Source: Enterobacter asburiae (GTDB lineage Bacteria; Pseudomonadota; Gammaproteobacteria; Enterobacterales; Enterobacteriaceae). From it: a stretch of DNA of 64,000 nt. The translations under genes were made by a program, and so were the position numbers. Shown here one piece after another: positions 1-11,149 of the stretch. Within the stretch, counting starts at the first letter, position 1, and the number at the start of each line of letters is the position of its first letter. The stretch lies in contig NZ_VRKN01000014.1 in assembly GCF_008080435.1 (NCBI RefSeq), forward strand, positions 28,827 to 92,826, written 5' to 3'. Under the pieces are notes generated by a model. That model was not told where the DNA came from. It searched no databases and saw only the letters and a list, made by a program, of their open reading frames with translations.

Positions 1-1248
1 CGCATCCAGGGTGCGTGCACCCATCACCGACGGCACGTTACAGCCGAAGCCGACAATTAACGGGACGAAGGATTTGCCCGGCAGACCCAGCGCCTGCATC
101 AGACGATCCATCACGAACGCGGCGCGGGCCATGTAACCGGAATCTTCCAGGAACGAGAGGAACAGATACATCATGCCGATCTGCGGCACCAGAGGCAGAA
201 CGGTGTTGATACCGCCGCCAATCCCCTGTGCGAGGAAAATGGTTAACCATTCCGGGAAGTGCAGGGTGTAACCCACCCACTGAATACCGTGTACGAAGAC
301 CGCGACAGAACCGGCGTCGAAAATGGGCTGGAGTGCGCCACCGATGTTAATGGCAAGCAGGAACATCACGTACATCACCAGCAGGAAGATGGGCAAACCG
401 AGGAAGCGGTTAAGCACAACCCTATCCACCGCTGCCGTAAAGCGGCTGGGTTCTGCCGTCAGGGCGTTACTGACAACGTCGCAAATCGAGGCGATGGCCT
501 GGTAACGCGCATCGGCGATGTGCAGCGCCGGGTCGTCCAGCTCGTCGCTAAGACGGGCCACCGTCGCGTCCAGCTTATCTGCCGCATGCCCGGCGTAAGC
601 GCGGCTGTAGATGTCTCCTTCCAGCATCTGCAGGCCGAGCCACAGGCGCTGTTTCGCAGGCATGCTGTTGTCCATCTCCTGCGCCAGCACATTGGCTTCG
701 CGCAGGAGAGGCTTCGCGTAATGCACCAGCTCAATGTCGCGATTACCCGCGTGACGGTCAATCGCCAGCTTCAGCGCATCAATACCGCGAGCGCGCGTCG
801 AGACCAGCGGAACGACCGGGCACCCCAGGCGCGCGGAGAGGGCATCGACGTCGATGCGCAGCTTTTGTTTCTCCGCAATGTCGAGCATGTTGAGCGCCAC
901 GATGCAGGGGATCCCCAGCTCCAGCAGCTGCAGCGTCAGATAAAGGTTACGCTCGAGATTGGAGGCATCGACCACGTTGATCAGCAGGTCCGCGTCGCCG
1001 CCAAGAATATAGTGGCAGGCAATCTGCTCATCGAGCGAGGTTTGCGACGAAATGGTGGTTAAAGAGTAGGTGCCGGGAAGGTCAACCAGCGTCACCTGGT
1101 TGTCTGTTGTCGTGAACTGGCCCTCTTTACGCTCAACCGTCACGCCCGCCCAGTTGCCCACGCGCTGGCGTGCGCCGGTCAGCTGGTTAAAAAGGGTGGT
1201 CTTGCCGGAATTAGGATTGCCAATTAAGCCAATAGTTAACTTTTTCAT
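1..1248 (-). CDS. feoB: FeoB ferrous iron transporter (partial, 3' end outside window)
   Basis: Inner-membrane Fe(II) transporter with an N-terminal GTPase domain. About 416 codons are present from the ATG at 1246-1248; the family is near 770 residues, so roughly the C-terminal half lies beyond the left edge. Visible GTPase motifs are G1 GNPNSGKT (residues 10-17), G3 DLPG (56-59) and G4 NMLD (120-123). The helical regulatory region follows, then the first hydrophobic segments from about residue 280. It lies just downstream of feoA on the same strand with about 30 bases between them, so the two are probably co-transcribed from the feoA promoter. Identification is secure from near-identity to enterobacterial FeoB. 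Confidence 0.97.
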   Translation of the reverse strand, partial: MKKLTIGLIGNPNSGKTTLFNQLTGARQRVGNWAGVTVERKEGQFTTTDNQVTLVDLPGTYSLTTISSQTSLDEQIACHYILGGDADLLINVVDASNLERNLYLTLQLLELGIPCIVALNMLDIAEKQKLRIDVDALSARLGCPVVPLVSTRARGIDALKLAIDRHAGNRDIELVHYAKPLLREANVLAQEMDNSMPAKQRLWLGLQMLEGDIYSRAYAGHAADKLDATVARLSDELDDPALHIADARYQAIASICDVVSNALTAEPSRFTAAVDRVVLNRFLGLPIFLLVMYVMFLLAINIGGALQPIFDAGSVAVFVHGIQWVGYTLHFPEWLTIFLAQGIGGGINTVLPLVPQIGMMYLFLSFLEDSGYMARAAFVMDRLMQALGLPGKSFVPLIVGFGCNVPSVMGARTLDA

Positions 1249-1277
1249 TTTTTAGACTCACTGAAACCGCTGGCTTG

Positions 1278-1505
1278 TTATCGGGATAAGGCTTCGACTT
1301 CTATTAATGCGAGGTCTTTCTTACGCAGCACCAGATTCACGCGGCGGGTTTCGATGTGAACCGGATCACCTAGCGGCGCCACGCGCACGACCTGAAATGA
1401 CGAGCCGGGCAGCATGCCCAGCGACAGCAGCTTTTGCCGATAGGCCGGGCTAATTTCGCGGGTAAAACCGGTAATCTTCCATGCACTGTCTGGAGTGAAT
1501 TGCAT
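1278..1505 (-). CDS. feoA: FeoA, small SH3-like partner of FeoB
   Basis: Cytosolic 75-residue protein needed for FeoB-dependent ferrous iron uptake. The sequence from [14 protein letters not shown] matches E. coli FeoA throughout, including [10 protein letters not shown] and VHIETRR. An in-frame GTG 15 bases upstream would add five residues; the ATG at 1503-1505 is preferred because it restores the family length. It is the first gene of the feoAB transcript. The upstream DNA carries an FNR-like palindrome and an AT-rich Fur-like site, which fits the known anaerobic and iron control of feo in E. coli. Confidence 0.96.
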   Translation of the reverse strand: MQFTPDSAWKITGFTREISPAYRQKLLSLGMLPGSSFQVVRVAPLGDPVHIETRRVNLVLRKKDLALIEVEALSR

Positions 1506-1547
1506 AACGCCTGATTCCACGAAAGGTTAAATTATCTACTATGGGAT

Positions 1548-1569
1548 GATAATGAGAATAGTTTTTATC
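1548..1569 (-). promoter_or_regulatory. Candidate Fur operator upstream of feoA
   Basis: The stretch begins GATAATGAGAAT and ends TTTTTATC, close to the Fur consensus built from GATAAT-type hexamers and their complements. It lies 43-64 bases upstream of the feoA ATG, where repression by Fe-Fur would be expected. Seen as sequence similarity only. Confidence 0.5.
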
Positions 1570-1623
1570 AGCAATATTAAAACTGTGACGGAATGTTGTT
1601 TGCGGTATTAATTTACGGCCTGT

Positions 1624-1637
1624 TTGACCTTGCTCAA
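1624..1637. promoter_or_regulatory. Candidate FNR site of the feo promoter
   Basis: TTGACCTTGCTCAA keeps both TTGA/TCAA arms of the FNR consensus TTGAT-N4-ATCAA with correct spacing; the innermost base of each arm differs. It is about 120 bases upstream of feoA. feo is known to be FNR-activated in E. coli, so a site here is expected. Confidence 0.45.
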
Positions 1638-1745
1638 TATTTGCTGAATTGCCTGGGAAACGAAAAGGGGGGTATTTGTTAACGGGGTGATAATTAGTGG
1701 TTTAAATATGGCTACATCCTGTTTATTTTAATTCCCTGCGGCCTG

Positions 1746-1816
1746 CTTGCCGGGCGGCACTGCGTTTGCCCGGCCTACAAAACCGTAGGCCCGGTCAGCG
1801 CAGCGCCACCGGGCAG
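1746..1816. repeat. Inverted pair of REP elements (BIME-like)
   Basis: Two REP-type units face each other: TTGCCGGGCGGCACTGCG.. ending in CGGCCTAC, then GTAGGCCCGG.. ending in CACCGGGCA. Each can fold into a hairpin and together they can form a longer one. They sit just past the yhgF stop codon, the usual extragenic position for REP sequences. The remainder of the yhgF-feoA gap (1521-1745) holds only the Fur/FNR-like sites and AT-rich DNA. Confidence 0.8.
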
Positions 1817-1824
1817 GTACGTCA

Positions 1825-4146
1825 TTATCGTTTTTTACCCATTGCCGCCGCCAGCGCATCCATCATCGCGCTGTTGCCTGCAGGCTGAGCATCACGTCCG
1901 CGCGGTTTTGCCGCCGGACGCTGCTGCTCGCGGCCACCGCCATTGCCGCCACGGCGCGCGTTGGTGTCGCCCGGCTGCTCGTCCAGACGCATGGTCAGCG
2001 CGATACGCTTGCGCTGCAGATCCACTTCCAGCACTTTGACCTTCACGATGTCGCCCGCTTTGACCACGGTGTGTGGGTCTTCAACGAACTTGTCGGCAAG
2101 GGATGAGATATGCACCAGACCATCCTGATGTACGCCGATATCCACGAACGCGCCAAAGTTGGTGACGTTGGTCACCGCGCCTTCCAGCACCATGCCAGGC
2201 AGCAGGTCGTTCATGGTTTCCACGCCGTCAGCAAAGGTCGCCGTTTTGAACTCAGGACGCGGGTCACGGCCTGGTTTTTCCAGCTCTTTGATGATGTCGG
2301 TGACGGTTGGGACACCAAATTTGTCGTCGGTGAAATCAACGGCTTTCAGGTTGCGCAGGGCGCTGTTGTCACCCATGAGATCTTTCAGCGCCTGCTGGGT
2401 GGCGGCCAGAATGCGTTCCACCACAGGGTACGCTTCCGGGTGAACGGTGGAGGCATCCAGCGGGTTATCGCCGTGGTTGATACGCAGGAAGCCCGCACAC
2501 TGCTCAAAGGCTTTCGGCCCCAGACGGCTCACTTTAAGCAGCTGCTGACGGTTCTGGAACTGACCATTCTCATCACGCCAGGCGACGATGTTCTGCGCCA
2601 TCATGCGGGTTAAGCCCGCCACGCGGGTCAGCAGGGGTACGGAGGCAGTGTTCAGGTCAACACCGACGGCGTTTACGCAGTCTTCCACGACCGCATCCAG
2701 CTTGCGCGCCAGCTGCGTCTGGCTCACGTCGTGCTGATACTGGCCCACGCCGATGGATTTCGGGTCGATCTTCACCAGCTCCGCCAGCGGATCCTGCAGG
2801 CGGCGAGCGATAGAGACCGCACCGCGCAGGGAAACGTCCAGGTCCGGGAACTCCTGGGCCGCCAGCTCGGACGCGGAATAGACGGATGCCCCCGCTTCGC
2901 TGACGATCACTTTCTGTGCCGTCACTTTCGGGAACTGCTTCTGCACGTCGAGGTAGAAACGCTCGGTTTCACGTGAGGCCGTACCGTTGCCGATGGCAAC
3001 CAGCTCCACGTTGTATTTTTCGCACAGCGCCGCCACGACGACGGCCGCTTTCGCTGCCTGGCCGGTGTGCGGATAAATGGTATCGGTAGCCACCAGCTTG
3101 CCGGTGCCGTCAACCACAGCGACCTTCACGCCGGTACGCAGACCCGGATCGAGACCCATGGTCGCGCGCAGGCCGGCAGGGGCGGCCATCAGCAGGTCGT
3201 GCAGGTTACGGGCGAAGACGTTAATCGCTTCGTCTTCGGCGCGTTCGCGCACGGTGCCCATCAGTTCGGTTTCGAGGTGCATCAGCACCTTGATGCGCCA
3301 GGTCCAGCTCACCACGCCTTTGCGCCAGCTGTCCGCCGGGGCGTTGTTCAGGCGCAGGCCAAGATGGTCTATGATGATCTGCTCGCAGTGGCTCTCTTTC
3401 GGCGGCTCGTCAAACTGCGGGTCGGCGTTCAGGGAGAGCTGGAGCACGCCTTCGTTGCGGCCGCGGAACATCGCCAGCGCGCGGTGTGAAGGGGTGGTAG
3501 AGATTGGTTCGTGGTGATCGAAGTAGTCGCGGAATTTCGCACCTTCTTCCTCTTTCCCCGCGACGACGGTAGAGACGATGTGGGCATTCTTCCACAGGTA
3601 ATCACGCACTTTAGCGAGCAGGGCGGCGTCTTCGGCGAAGCGCTCCATCAGAATGTAGCGTGCGCCGTCGAGGGCGGCCTTGGTGTCCGCTACGCCTTTG
3701 TCGGCGTCGATAAATTTCGCCGCTTCGGTATCGGGATCGTGGGACGGCTCGTTCCACAGCAGGTCGGCCAGCGGCTCAAGACCCGCTTCAATCGCAATCT
3801 GCCCGCGCGTGCGGCGCTTCGGTTTGTACGGCAGATAGAGATCTTCGAGTTCGGTTTTGCTCAGGGTGCCGTTAATGGCGCTTTCCAGCTCGCTGGTCAG
3901 TTTACCCTGTTCGCCGATGGATTTGAGGATCGCCTGACGACGTTCTTCCAGTTCGCGCAGATAGCCCAGACGGGTCTCCAGGTTACGCAGCTGCGTGTCA
4001 TCCAGACCGCCGGTGACTTCCTTACGATAGCGTGCAATAAACGGCACGGTGTTCCCTTCATCAAGCAGGCGAACGGCAGCTTCTACCTGTTCGGCTCTGG
4101 CCTGAATATCACCCGCAATAATGCGGCAGAGCGAATCTTTCATCAT
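1825..4146 (-). CDS. yhgF: Tex-family RNA-binding protein YhgF
   Basis: Cytoplasmic 773-residue protein of the Tex family, linked to transcription and RNA handling. Domains in order: N-terminal Tex region, YqgF/RuvC-like fold around residues 325-460 (starting near GLDPGLRTG), helix-hairpin-helix segments around 500-570 ([16 protein letters not shown]), and an S1 RNA-binding domain near 650-720 ([23 protein letters not shown]). The tail is Gly/Arg/Gln-rich and low in complexity. It aligns with E. coli YhgF over its full length, differing mainly in the tail. It lies 87 bases downstream of greB on the same strand. The two adjacent start ATGs (MMKD) are not distinguishable. Confidence 0.96.
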   Translation of the reverse strand: MMKDSLCRIIAGDIQARAEQVEAAVRLLDEGNTVPFIARYRKEVTGGLDDTQLRNLETRLGYLRELEERRQAILKSIGEQGKLTSELESAINGTLSKTELEDLYLPYKPKRRTRGQIAIEAGLEPLADLLWNEPSHDPDTEAAKFIDADKGVADTKAALDGARYILMERFAEDAALLAKVRDYLWKNAHIVSTVVAGKEEEGAKFRDYFDHHEPISTTPSHRALAMFRGRNEGVLQLSLNADPQFDEPPKESHCEQIIIDHLGLRLNNAPADSWRKGVVSWTWRIKVLMHLETELMGTVRERAEDEAINVFARNLHDLLMAAPAGLRATMGLDPGLRTGVKVAVVDGTGKLVATDTIYPHTGQAAKAAVVVAALCEKYNVELVAIGNGTASRETERFYLDVQKQFPKVTAQKVIVSEAGASVYSASELAAQEFPDLDVSLRGAVSIARRLQDPLAELVKIDPKSIGVGQYQHDVSQTQLARKLDAVVEDCVNAVGVDLNTASVPLLTRVAGLTRMMAQNIVAWRDENGQFQNRQQLLKVSRLGPKAFEQCAGFLRINHGDNPLDASTVHPEAYPVVERILAATQQALKDLMGDNSALRNLKAVDFTDDKFGVPTVTDIIKELEKPGRDPRPEFKTATFADGVETMNDLLPGMVLEGAVTNVTNFGAFVDIGVHQDGLVHISSLADKFVEDPHTVVKAGDIVKVKVLEVDLQRKRIALTMRLDEQPGDTNARRGGNGGGREQQRPAAKPRGRDAQPAGNSAMMDALAAAMGKKR

Positions 4147-4233
4147 GGCTTTATCATCTGTTGAGTCGAAAAATCAGGGGATAGTTATACGGGCTGACAC
4201 GGCAAAATGCCAGCCGGGGAGGGCGCTCTCGGA

Positions 4234-4707
4234 CTATTTTACGTAGACGATCTCATTGACGTACCAGCTGGCTTCACCGGATGGGGTCTGAACGACGGCC
4301 AGATCGCCCACTTCCTTTTTCAGCAGCGCGCGGGCCATCGGGGAGTCGATGGAGATGTAATCCTTACGACCAAAAATTTCATCGTAGCCGACAATGCGAA
4401 AACGCAGGGTGTCACCGTCGTCGTTTTCAATCTCCACCCATGCGCCGAAGAACACTTTGCCCTCCTGCTGCGGGGAGTAATCGACAATTTTGAGATTCTC
4501 GAGGCACTTCGTCAGATAGCGAACCCGGCGATCAATTTCGCGCAGCCGCTTTTTGTTGTACTGGTAGTCAGCGTTTTCGCTGCGATCGCCCAGGCTTGCC
4601 GCCCAGGTCACCTTTTTGGTCACTTCAGGACGCTCTTCGCGCCAGAGGTAATCCATCTCTTTTTTGAGTTTCTCATACCCTTCGCGGGTGATCAGGGGCG
4701 TTTTCAT
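4234..4707 (-). CDS. greB: Transcript cleavage factor GreB
   Basis: 157-residue factor that enters the RNA polymerase secondary channel and stimulates cleavage of backtracked transcripts. The N-terminal coiled coil (about residues 1-75) carries the acidic tip in GDRSENADY, whose Asp and Glu bind the catalytic Mg2+. The C-terminal globular FKBP-like domain follows (VEIENDDGDTLRFRIVG). Length equals that of the E. coli protein. It is divergent from ompR with a 232-base shared control region. Confidence 0.97.
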   Translation of the reverse strand: MKTPLITREGYEKLKKEMDYLWREERPEVTKKVTWAASLGDRSENADYQYNKKRLREIDRRVRYLTKCLENLKIVDYSPQQEGKVFFGAWVEIENDDGDTLRFRIVGYDEIFGRKDYISIDSPMARALLKKEVGDLAVVQTPSGEASWYVNEIVYVK

Positions 4708-4939
4708 GGTAAAGCCTTTGCTGCCTGCCGATTAACTGTCTTGCGCACAATACGTACCACACAGTGTAACAGACAGGATTAATAATGATTTATGTGATGA
4801 AATGAGCAGATAAGCTGCTGTTAAATATGCTTTGTAACAATTTCGACTAGAATTTATACCAGAATTAGCTGGTCGAATACGTGCACTTTTTTAGAATACG
4901 CTGTTACAAAGACTATCCGAACCTTTGGGAGTACACACA
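4708..4939. promoter_or_regulatory. greB / ompR divergent control region
   Basis: AT-rich 232-base gap between two divergent genes, so at least two promoters must lie here. The ompR ATG is preceded by GGGAG with a nine-base gap. I could not assign -10/-35 elements or regulator sites with confidence. Confidence 0.4.
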
Positions 4940-7000
<2,061 letters not shown>

Positions 7001-7002
<2 letters not shown>

Positions 7003-7031
7003 AAAAAGGGTGGCACTAGCCACCCTTTTTT
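7001..7031. terminator. Bidirectional terminator after envZ
   Basis: An A-run, the stem GGGTGGC and its complement around a small loop, and a T-run make a rho-independent terminator for envZ. The symmetry lets it also act on leftward pckA transcripts. Confidence 0.85.
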
Positions 7032-7064
7032 GTAGGTCGGGTAAGGCGAAGCCGCCACCCGACA
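7032..7064. repeat. REP element between envZ and pckA
   Basis: GTAGGTCGGGTAAGGCG followed by CGCCACCCGAC is a single REP-type hairpin just past the envZ terminator, at a convergent gene junction. Confidence 0.7.
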
Positions 7065-7084
7065 ACATAAGACCTCTGCGGGCT

Positions 7085-7127
7085 GATGCCCTCACCCCGG
7101 CCCTCTCCCACGGGGAGAGGGAGAAGG
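7085..7127 (+). repeat. CCCTCACCC-type dispersed hairpin repeat, copy 1
   Basis: GATGCCCTCACCCCGG then CCCTCTCCCACGGGGAGAGGG. The second half is a perfect GC-rich stem. The pckA stop codon follows immediately, so the element sits in the pckA 3' untranslated end. It belongs to the same family as copies at 9049, 14174, 26944 and 41408. Confidence 0.75.
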
Positions 7128-7128
7128 G

Positions 7129-8748
7129 CTACAGCTTCGGACCCGCACTCACCAGCGCTTCACCTGCCGGAGTATCGGTATACTTCTCGAAGTTCTCAAT
7201 AAACAGCTTCGCCAGCGATTCCGCCTTCTCACGCCACTGCTCCGGAGAACCGTACGTATTGCGCGGGTCGAGGATATGCGTATCCACACCCGGCAGCGAC
7301 GTTGGGATCGCCAGGTCAAACATCGGCAGCGTGAAGGTTTCGGCATCGTCCAGAGAACCATCCAGAATGGCGTCGATAATGGCGCGGGTATCTTTGATAG
7401 ATATACGTTTGCCGGTACCGTTCCAGCCAGTGTTCACCAGGTACGCCTGCGCGCCGGATGCCTGCATGCGTTTCACCAGCACTTCAGCGTACTGCGTCGG
7501 GTGCAGCGACAGGAAGGCCGCGCCGAAGCAGGCGGAGAAGGTTGGGGTTGGCTCCGTCACGCCGCGCTCGGTACCCGCCAGCTTGGCGGTGAAGCCGGAG
7601 AGGAAGTGGTACTGCGTCTGGCTGGCCGTCAGGCGAGACACCGGAGGCAGCACGCCGAACGCATCCGCCGTCAGGAAAATGACCTTCGTGGCATGACCCG
7701 CTTTTGACACCGGCTTCACGATATTGTCGATGTGGTAGATCGGGTAAGAGACGCGGGTGTTTTCCGTTTTCGACGCATCGTCGAAGTCGATGGAGCCATC
7801 GGCACGCACGGTGACGTTTTCCAGCAGCGCATCGCGACGGATCGCGTGGAAGATATCCGGCTCGGCCTCTTCAGACAGGCGAATGGTCTTCGCGTAGCAG
7901 CCGCCTTCAAAGTTGAATACGCCGTCGTCATCCCAGCCGTGTTCGTCATCGCCAATGAGACGACGTTTTGGATCGGTGGACAGAGTGGTTTTGCCGGTGC
8001 CGGACAGGCCGAAGAATACCGCTACGTCGCCTTTTTCACCGACGTTAGCCGAGCAGTGCATGGAGGCGATGCCCCGCAGCGGCAGCAGGTAGTTCATGAC
8101 GGAGAACATCCCTTTCTTCATTTCGCCGCCGTACCAGGTACCGCCGATCAGCTGGATACGCTCGGTCAGGTTGAAGGCAACAAAGTTTTCGGAGTTCAGA
8201 CCCTGCTCTTTCCACTGTGGATTCGTGCATTTCGCACCGTTCATCACGATGAAATCCGGGGTGAAATCCTGCAGCTCTTCGTCGGTTGGACGAATAAACA
8301 TGTTTTTCACGAAATGCGCCTGCCAGGCCACTTCAGTGATAAAACGCACGGAGAGACGGGTGTCGGCGTTAGCGCCGCAGAAAGCGTCGACAATGAACAG
8401 GCGCTTGCCGGAAAGTTGATGGGTGACGAGGCCTTTCAGGTGCTGCCAGGTTTCCGGGGAGAGCGGTTTGTTGTCGTTCTTCCCTTTGCCCTTGTCAGCC
8501 CACCACAGCGTATCGCGGGTGGTTTCGTCTCGGACGATATACTTATCTTTCGGCGAACGACCGGTAAAGATACCGGTATCGACGGCGATAGCACCAAGAT
8601 TCGTCAACACACCGCGCTCGTATCCTTCCAGTGCTGGATTGAGCTCTTCCTGATACAGCGTATCGTAGTCGGGGTTGTAGACGATTTCCTGGACGTCGTG
8701 AATTCCATAAGCCTTGAGATCTTGCGGGGTTAAACCAGTAACACGCAT
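7129..8748 (-). CDS. pckA: Phosphoenolpyruvate carboxykinase (ATP)
   Basis: 539-residue cytosolic enzyme converting oxaloacetate and ATP to phosphoenolpyruvate, the first step of gluconeogenesis. The kinase-type P-loop [11 protein letters not shown] lies near residue 250 and is followed by the metal-binding segment [24 protein letters not shown]. Substrate-binding [11 protein letters not shown] lies near residue 64. Length is one residue below E. coli PckA. It faces envZ across a terminator and two repeats. The upstream DNA is long and contains a CRP-like site, as expected for a catabolite-controlled gene. Confidence 0.98.
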   Translation of the reverse strand: MRVTGLTPQDLKAYGIHDVQEIVYNPDYDTLYQEELNPALEGYERGVLTNLGAIAVDTGIFTGRSPKDKYIVRDETTRDTLWWADKGKGKNDNKPLSPETWQHLKGLVTHQLSGKRLFIVDAFCGANADTRLSVRFITEVAWQAHFVKNMFIRPTDEELQDFTPDFIVMNGAKCTNPQWKEQGLNSENFVAFNLTERIQLIGGTWYGGEMKKGMFSVMNYLLPLRGIASMHCSANVGEKGDVAVFFGLSGTGKTTLSTDPKRRLIGDDEHGWDDDGVFNFEGGCYAKTIRLSEEAEPDIFHAIRRDALLENVTVRADGSIDFDDASKTENTRVSYPIYHIDNIVKPVSKAGHATKVIFLTADAFGVLPPVSRLTASQTQYHFLSGFTAKLAGTERGVTEPTPTFSACFGAAFLSLHPTQYAEVLVKRMQASGAQAYLVNTGWNGTGKRISIKDTRAIIDAILDGSLDDAETFTLPMFDLAIPTSLPGVDTHILDPRNTYGSPEQWREKAESLAKLFIENFEKYTDTPAGEALVSAGPKL

Positions 8749-9048
8749 ATCACTGCTCCTTAGCCAATATGTACTGCCTGAAATTGTAGGGTTTTTCTGA
8801 GGTTGTTAACCGCGACGGGGCTCATAGATTTACGCATCTGGACAAAACCCTTACTAACGGAAAACGCTGCGACTCCAGTCACAGCGCAGGCGGATTATCG
8901 CAGGAATCGCTTTTTGGTTGGGGAAAATGTTCCGAAAAGGTTAAAGAGTGGTGATTTTATCGGAAGGAATGTGAATGTAATCGCATACACGTAAGAAAAT
9001 TACGTAAGAGTTACATAGGGAAAACGATTCAGCTTAAGCGGGGATTAT
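8749..9048 (-). promoter_or_regulatory. pckA upstream control region with CRP-like site
   Basis: About 300 bases with no supportable gene. At 8970-8985 lies TGTGAATGTAATCGCA, matching the CRP consensus TGTGA-N6-TCACA at nine of ten positions; it is about 225 bases upstream of the pckA start. In E. coli this interval contains the membrane-protein gene yhgE, which is absent here. A 63-codon frame in the region shows no family resemblance or good ribosome site and is not called. Confidence 0.45.
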
Positions 9049-9094
9049 TGCCCTCACCCTAACCCTCTCCCTGTGGGAGAGGGAACAGGATGGG
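9049..9094 (+). repeat. CCCTCACCC-type dispersed hairpin repeat, copy 2
   Basis: TGCCCTCACCCTAACCCTC followed by TCCCTGTGGGAGAGGGAACAGG, located a few bases past the hslO stop. It is the only copy between two tandem genes rather than convergent ones, and marks the place where E. coli carries yhgE. Confidence 0.75.
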
Positions 9095-9098
9095 GATA

Positions 9099-9977
9099 TT
9101 AGTGAACCTGCGGATCCGCCGGGGAGGCGTTATTGCGGATCTCAGCGATATCCATCGAATTGAACACGTAGTGTGTACCGCAGTAGTCACAGTGCATATC
9201 AATTTCGCCGTCTTCCGCCATGATGCTGTCGATCTCTTCATCCGGCAGGGTTTTCAGTGCGCCAGCGCAGCGCTCGCGGGAGCAGGTGCACTTAAATTCC
9301 ACCGCCTGCGGGTCGTAGACCGTCACTTCTTCTTCGTGGTACAGACGCCACAGCACGTCGGTCGCCGACAGGTTGAACAGCTCTTCCGCTTTGATGGTTT
9401 CGGTCAGCGTCGCCAGGTGCTCAAAGTCATTGGTCTGCGCGTCCTGCGCAGGTAGAACCTGCAGCAGCATACCGCCCGCAGCAGGCTGACCGTCCACTTC
9501 ACCGGTGCGGATAAACAGACGCGTTGGCAGCTGTTCAGAACGCATGAAGTAATCTTCCAGGCAGGCCGCCAGGGTATCGCCTTCCAGACCCACCACGCCC
9601 TGATAGCGTTCACCTTCTTCCGGGGAGATGGTGATCACCAGGTAGCCATTGCCCACCAGTGTTTTCAGATCCGCGTTTTCAGGAACGTCGCCCTGAACGC
9701 GCGCCACGCCGCGCATCTGCTGCTGGTTATTGCCGTTGATCACTGCCAGCGTCATCGGACCGTCACCCTGCAGCTGCACGGTGATATCACCGGCAAACTT
9801 CAGCGTCGCCGTCAGCAGGCTGGTGGCAACCAGCAGTTCGCCCAACAGGGTCTTCACCGGCAGCGGGTAGTTGTGGTTTTCCAGAATCTGTTTCCAGGTT
9901 TCGGATACGGTGACCAGCTCGCCGCGCACGGCGAATTGTTCAAACAGATAGCGGTGTAATTGGTCGTGTTGGGCCAT
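9099..9977 (-). CDS. hslO: Redox-activated chaperone Hsp33
   Basis: 292-residue cytosolic holdase that is inactive when its four cysteines bind zinc and is switched on by oxidation. The zinc site is complete: C-T-C (residues 230, 232), then a 30-residue spacer, then C-D-Y-C (263, 266). An ATG two codons upstream (9983) is also in frame. The start giving [10 protein letters not shown] is preferred because a GAGAG purine run sits six bases before it. It is downstream of hslR with 23 bases between, so part of a yrfG-hslR-hslO unit. Confidence 0.97.
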   Translation of the reverse strand: MAQHDQLHRYLFEQFAVRGELVTVSETWKQILENHNYPLPVKTLLGELLVATSLLTATLKFAGDITVQLQGDGPMTLAVINGNNQQQMRGVARVQGDVPENADLKTLVGNGYLVITISPEEGERYQGVVGLEGDTLAACLEDYFMRSEQLPTRLFIRTGEVDGQPAAGGMLLQVLPAQDAQTNDFEHLATLTETIKAEELFNLSATDVLWRLYHEEEVTVYDPQAVEFKCTCSRERCAGALKTLPDEEIDSIMAEDGEIDMHCDYCGTHYVFNSMDIAEIRNNASPADPQVH

Positions 9978-10000
9978 TTTCATCTCTCGTGCGGGTGAGG

Positions 10001-10402
10001 TTACTCAGTCTCACCGTGTTTAAATTTCATCAGATCGCGGCGCTCTTTTTTATCTGGTCGCCGGTCCGGGTGAGGCATCGTCAGCGCGTTCATTTTGCGC
10101 GCCAGCGCGGTCTTCTCGCGTTTTTCAATGCTCTCCGCCGTCTCTTCATAAAGCAGTACGGCTTCCGTTGCGGGCCGTCGTTGTTCGGTAATGGCTTTAA
10201 TCACCACCGTACGTTCATCGTTGCCCTGACGCAGCGTTAAGGTGGCATTCAGTTCAACCAGCTTGCTCGGTTTGCTGCGCTGGCCGTTGTAATGCACTTT
10301 TCCGCCGTCAACCATCTCGCGGGCAAGGGCGCGTGTTTTATAAAAACGCGCTGCCCACAGCCATTTATCCAGTCTTACCCCGTCAGAGGGTTTTTCTTTC
10401 AT
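10001..10402 (-). CDS. hslR: Ribosome-associated heat-shock protein Hsp15
   Basis: 133-residue RNA-binding protein that binds blocked 50S subunits carrying peptidyl-tRNA. The S4 RNA-binding domain occupies about residues 8-70 ([33 protein letters not shown]). The C-terminal part is basic and highly charged. Its ATG overlaps the yrfG stop by four bases, indicating translational coupling. Confidence 0.96.
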   Translation of the reverse strand: MKEKPSDGVRLDKWLWAARFYKTRALAREMVDGGKVHYNGQRSKPSKLVELNATLTLRQGNDERTVVIKAITEQRRPATEAVLLYEETAESIEKREKTALARKMNALTMPHPDRRPDKKERRDLMKFKHGETE

Positions 10403-11082
10403 GGCGTCTCCTTCACGGTCAGTGAGGGGATCATCTGGCGATAGTCGTTCAGTCCAGGGTGGCGCAGATAGCTTTTTTCAGCCAGGCCAGAGTCAGGGTT
10501 GGTAACGCCCAGACAGTAGCGAATGCCAAACCTTGCCGCGGAATCCAGAATGGGCTCGCTGTCATCGATGAACAGCGTACGTTCTGGCTGCAAACCCGTC
10601 TCTTCCTTCACCGCATGCCACAACCGCTGATCCTCTTTCGGATAACCAAATGTGTGGGTGGAAAGTAATAAATCAAGGTGCGACGCCAGACCCGTATGCT
10701 CCAGCTTCACTGCCAGATTATGTGGATGCGCGTTGGTCAGCAAAATACGGCGCTTGCCGCTTGCTTTCAGCGCATCCAGAAAGGGCACGGTATCCTCGCG
10801 CAGAACGGCGCGCGGGCCCTGGGCGGTGGTCATGGCACAAATATCCAAACCGAGGCGCTCGCTCCAGTAGTCAAGACAGTACCAGTTTAGCGTATGTTGC
10901 ACCGCGCTATATTGCGAACGAATGAATGCCTGCGCTTCTGCCGGGGAGATCCCCTGCTGCTCGCCATAGGTTTCAGGAACCAGCGTTTGCCAGAAATAGT
11001 TATCAAAGGCGAGATCGAGCAGCGTGCCGTCCATATCCAGCAGAACGGTATCTACCTCCTGCCAGGCGATATCAAGATGCAT
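10399..11082 (-). CDS. yrfG: HAD-family GMP/IMP nucleotidase YrfG
   Basis: 227-residue cytosolic HAD hydrolase; the E. coli homologue dephosphorylates purine mononucleotides. HAD motif I is DMDGTLLD near residue 14. Motif II is the LLTNAHP region, and the final motif is FIDDSEPILDSA. An upstream in-frame start would add 15 residues without homology, so the ATG giving MHLDIAWQEVDTVLLDMDG is used; a GGAG precedes it by about nine bases. It lies 67 bases past igaA on the same strand. Confidence 0.94.
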   Translation of the reverse strand: MHLDIAWQEVDTVLLDMDGTLLDLAFDNYFWQTLVPETYGEQQGISPAEAQAFIRSQYSAVQHTLNWYCLDYWSERLGLDICAMTTAQGPRAVLREDTVPFLDALKASGKRRILLTNAHPHNLAVKLEHTGLASHLDLLLSTHTFGYPKEDQRLWHAVKEETGLQPERTLFIDDSEPILDSAARFGIRYCLGVTNPDSGLAEKSYLRHPGLNDYRQMIPSLTVKETP

Positions 11083-11149
11083 TAGGGGGAACTCCAGCCA
11101 GAAGAAACGTGCGCGACAGGGTAGCACATCTTGTCGCGCAACGACGTTA

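Noticed and set aside
7732..8733. A 333-codon frame antisense to pckA
   Set aside because: Shadow of pckA codon usage, with no ribosome site or homology.
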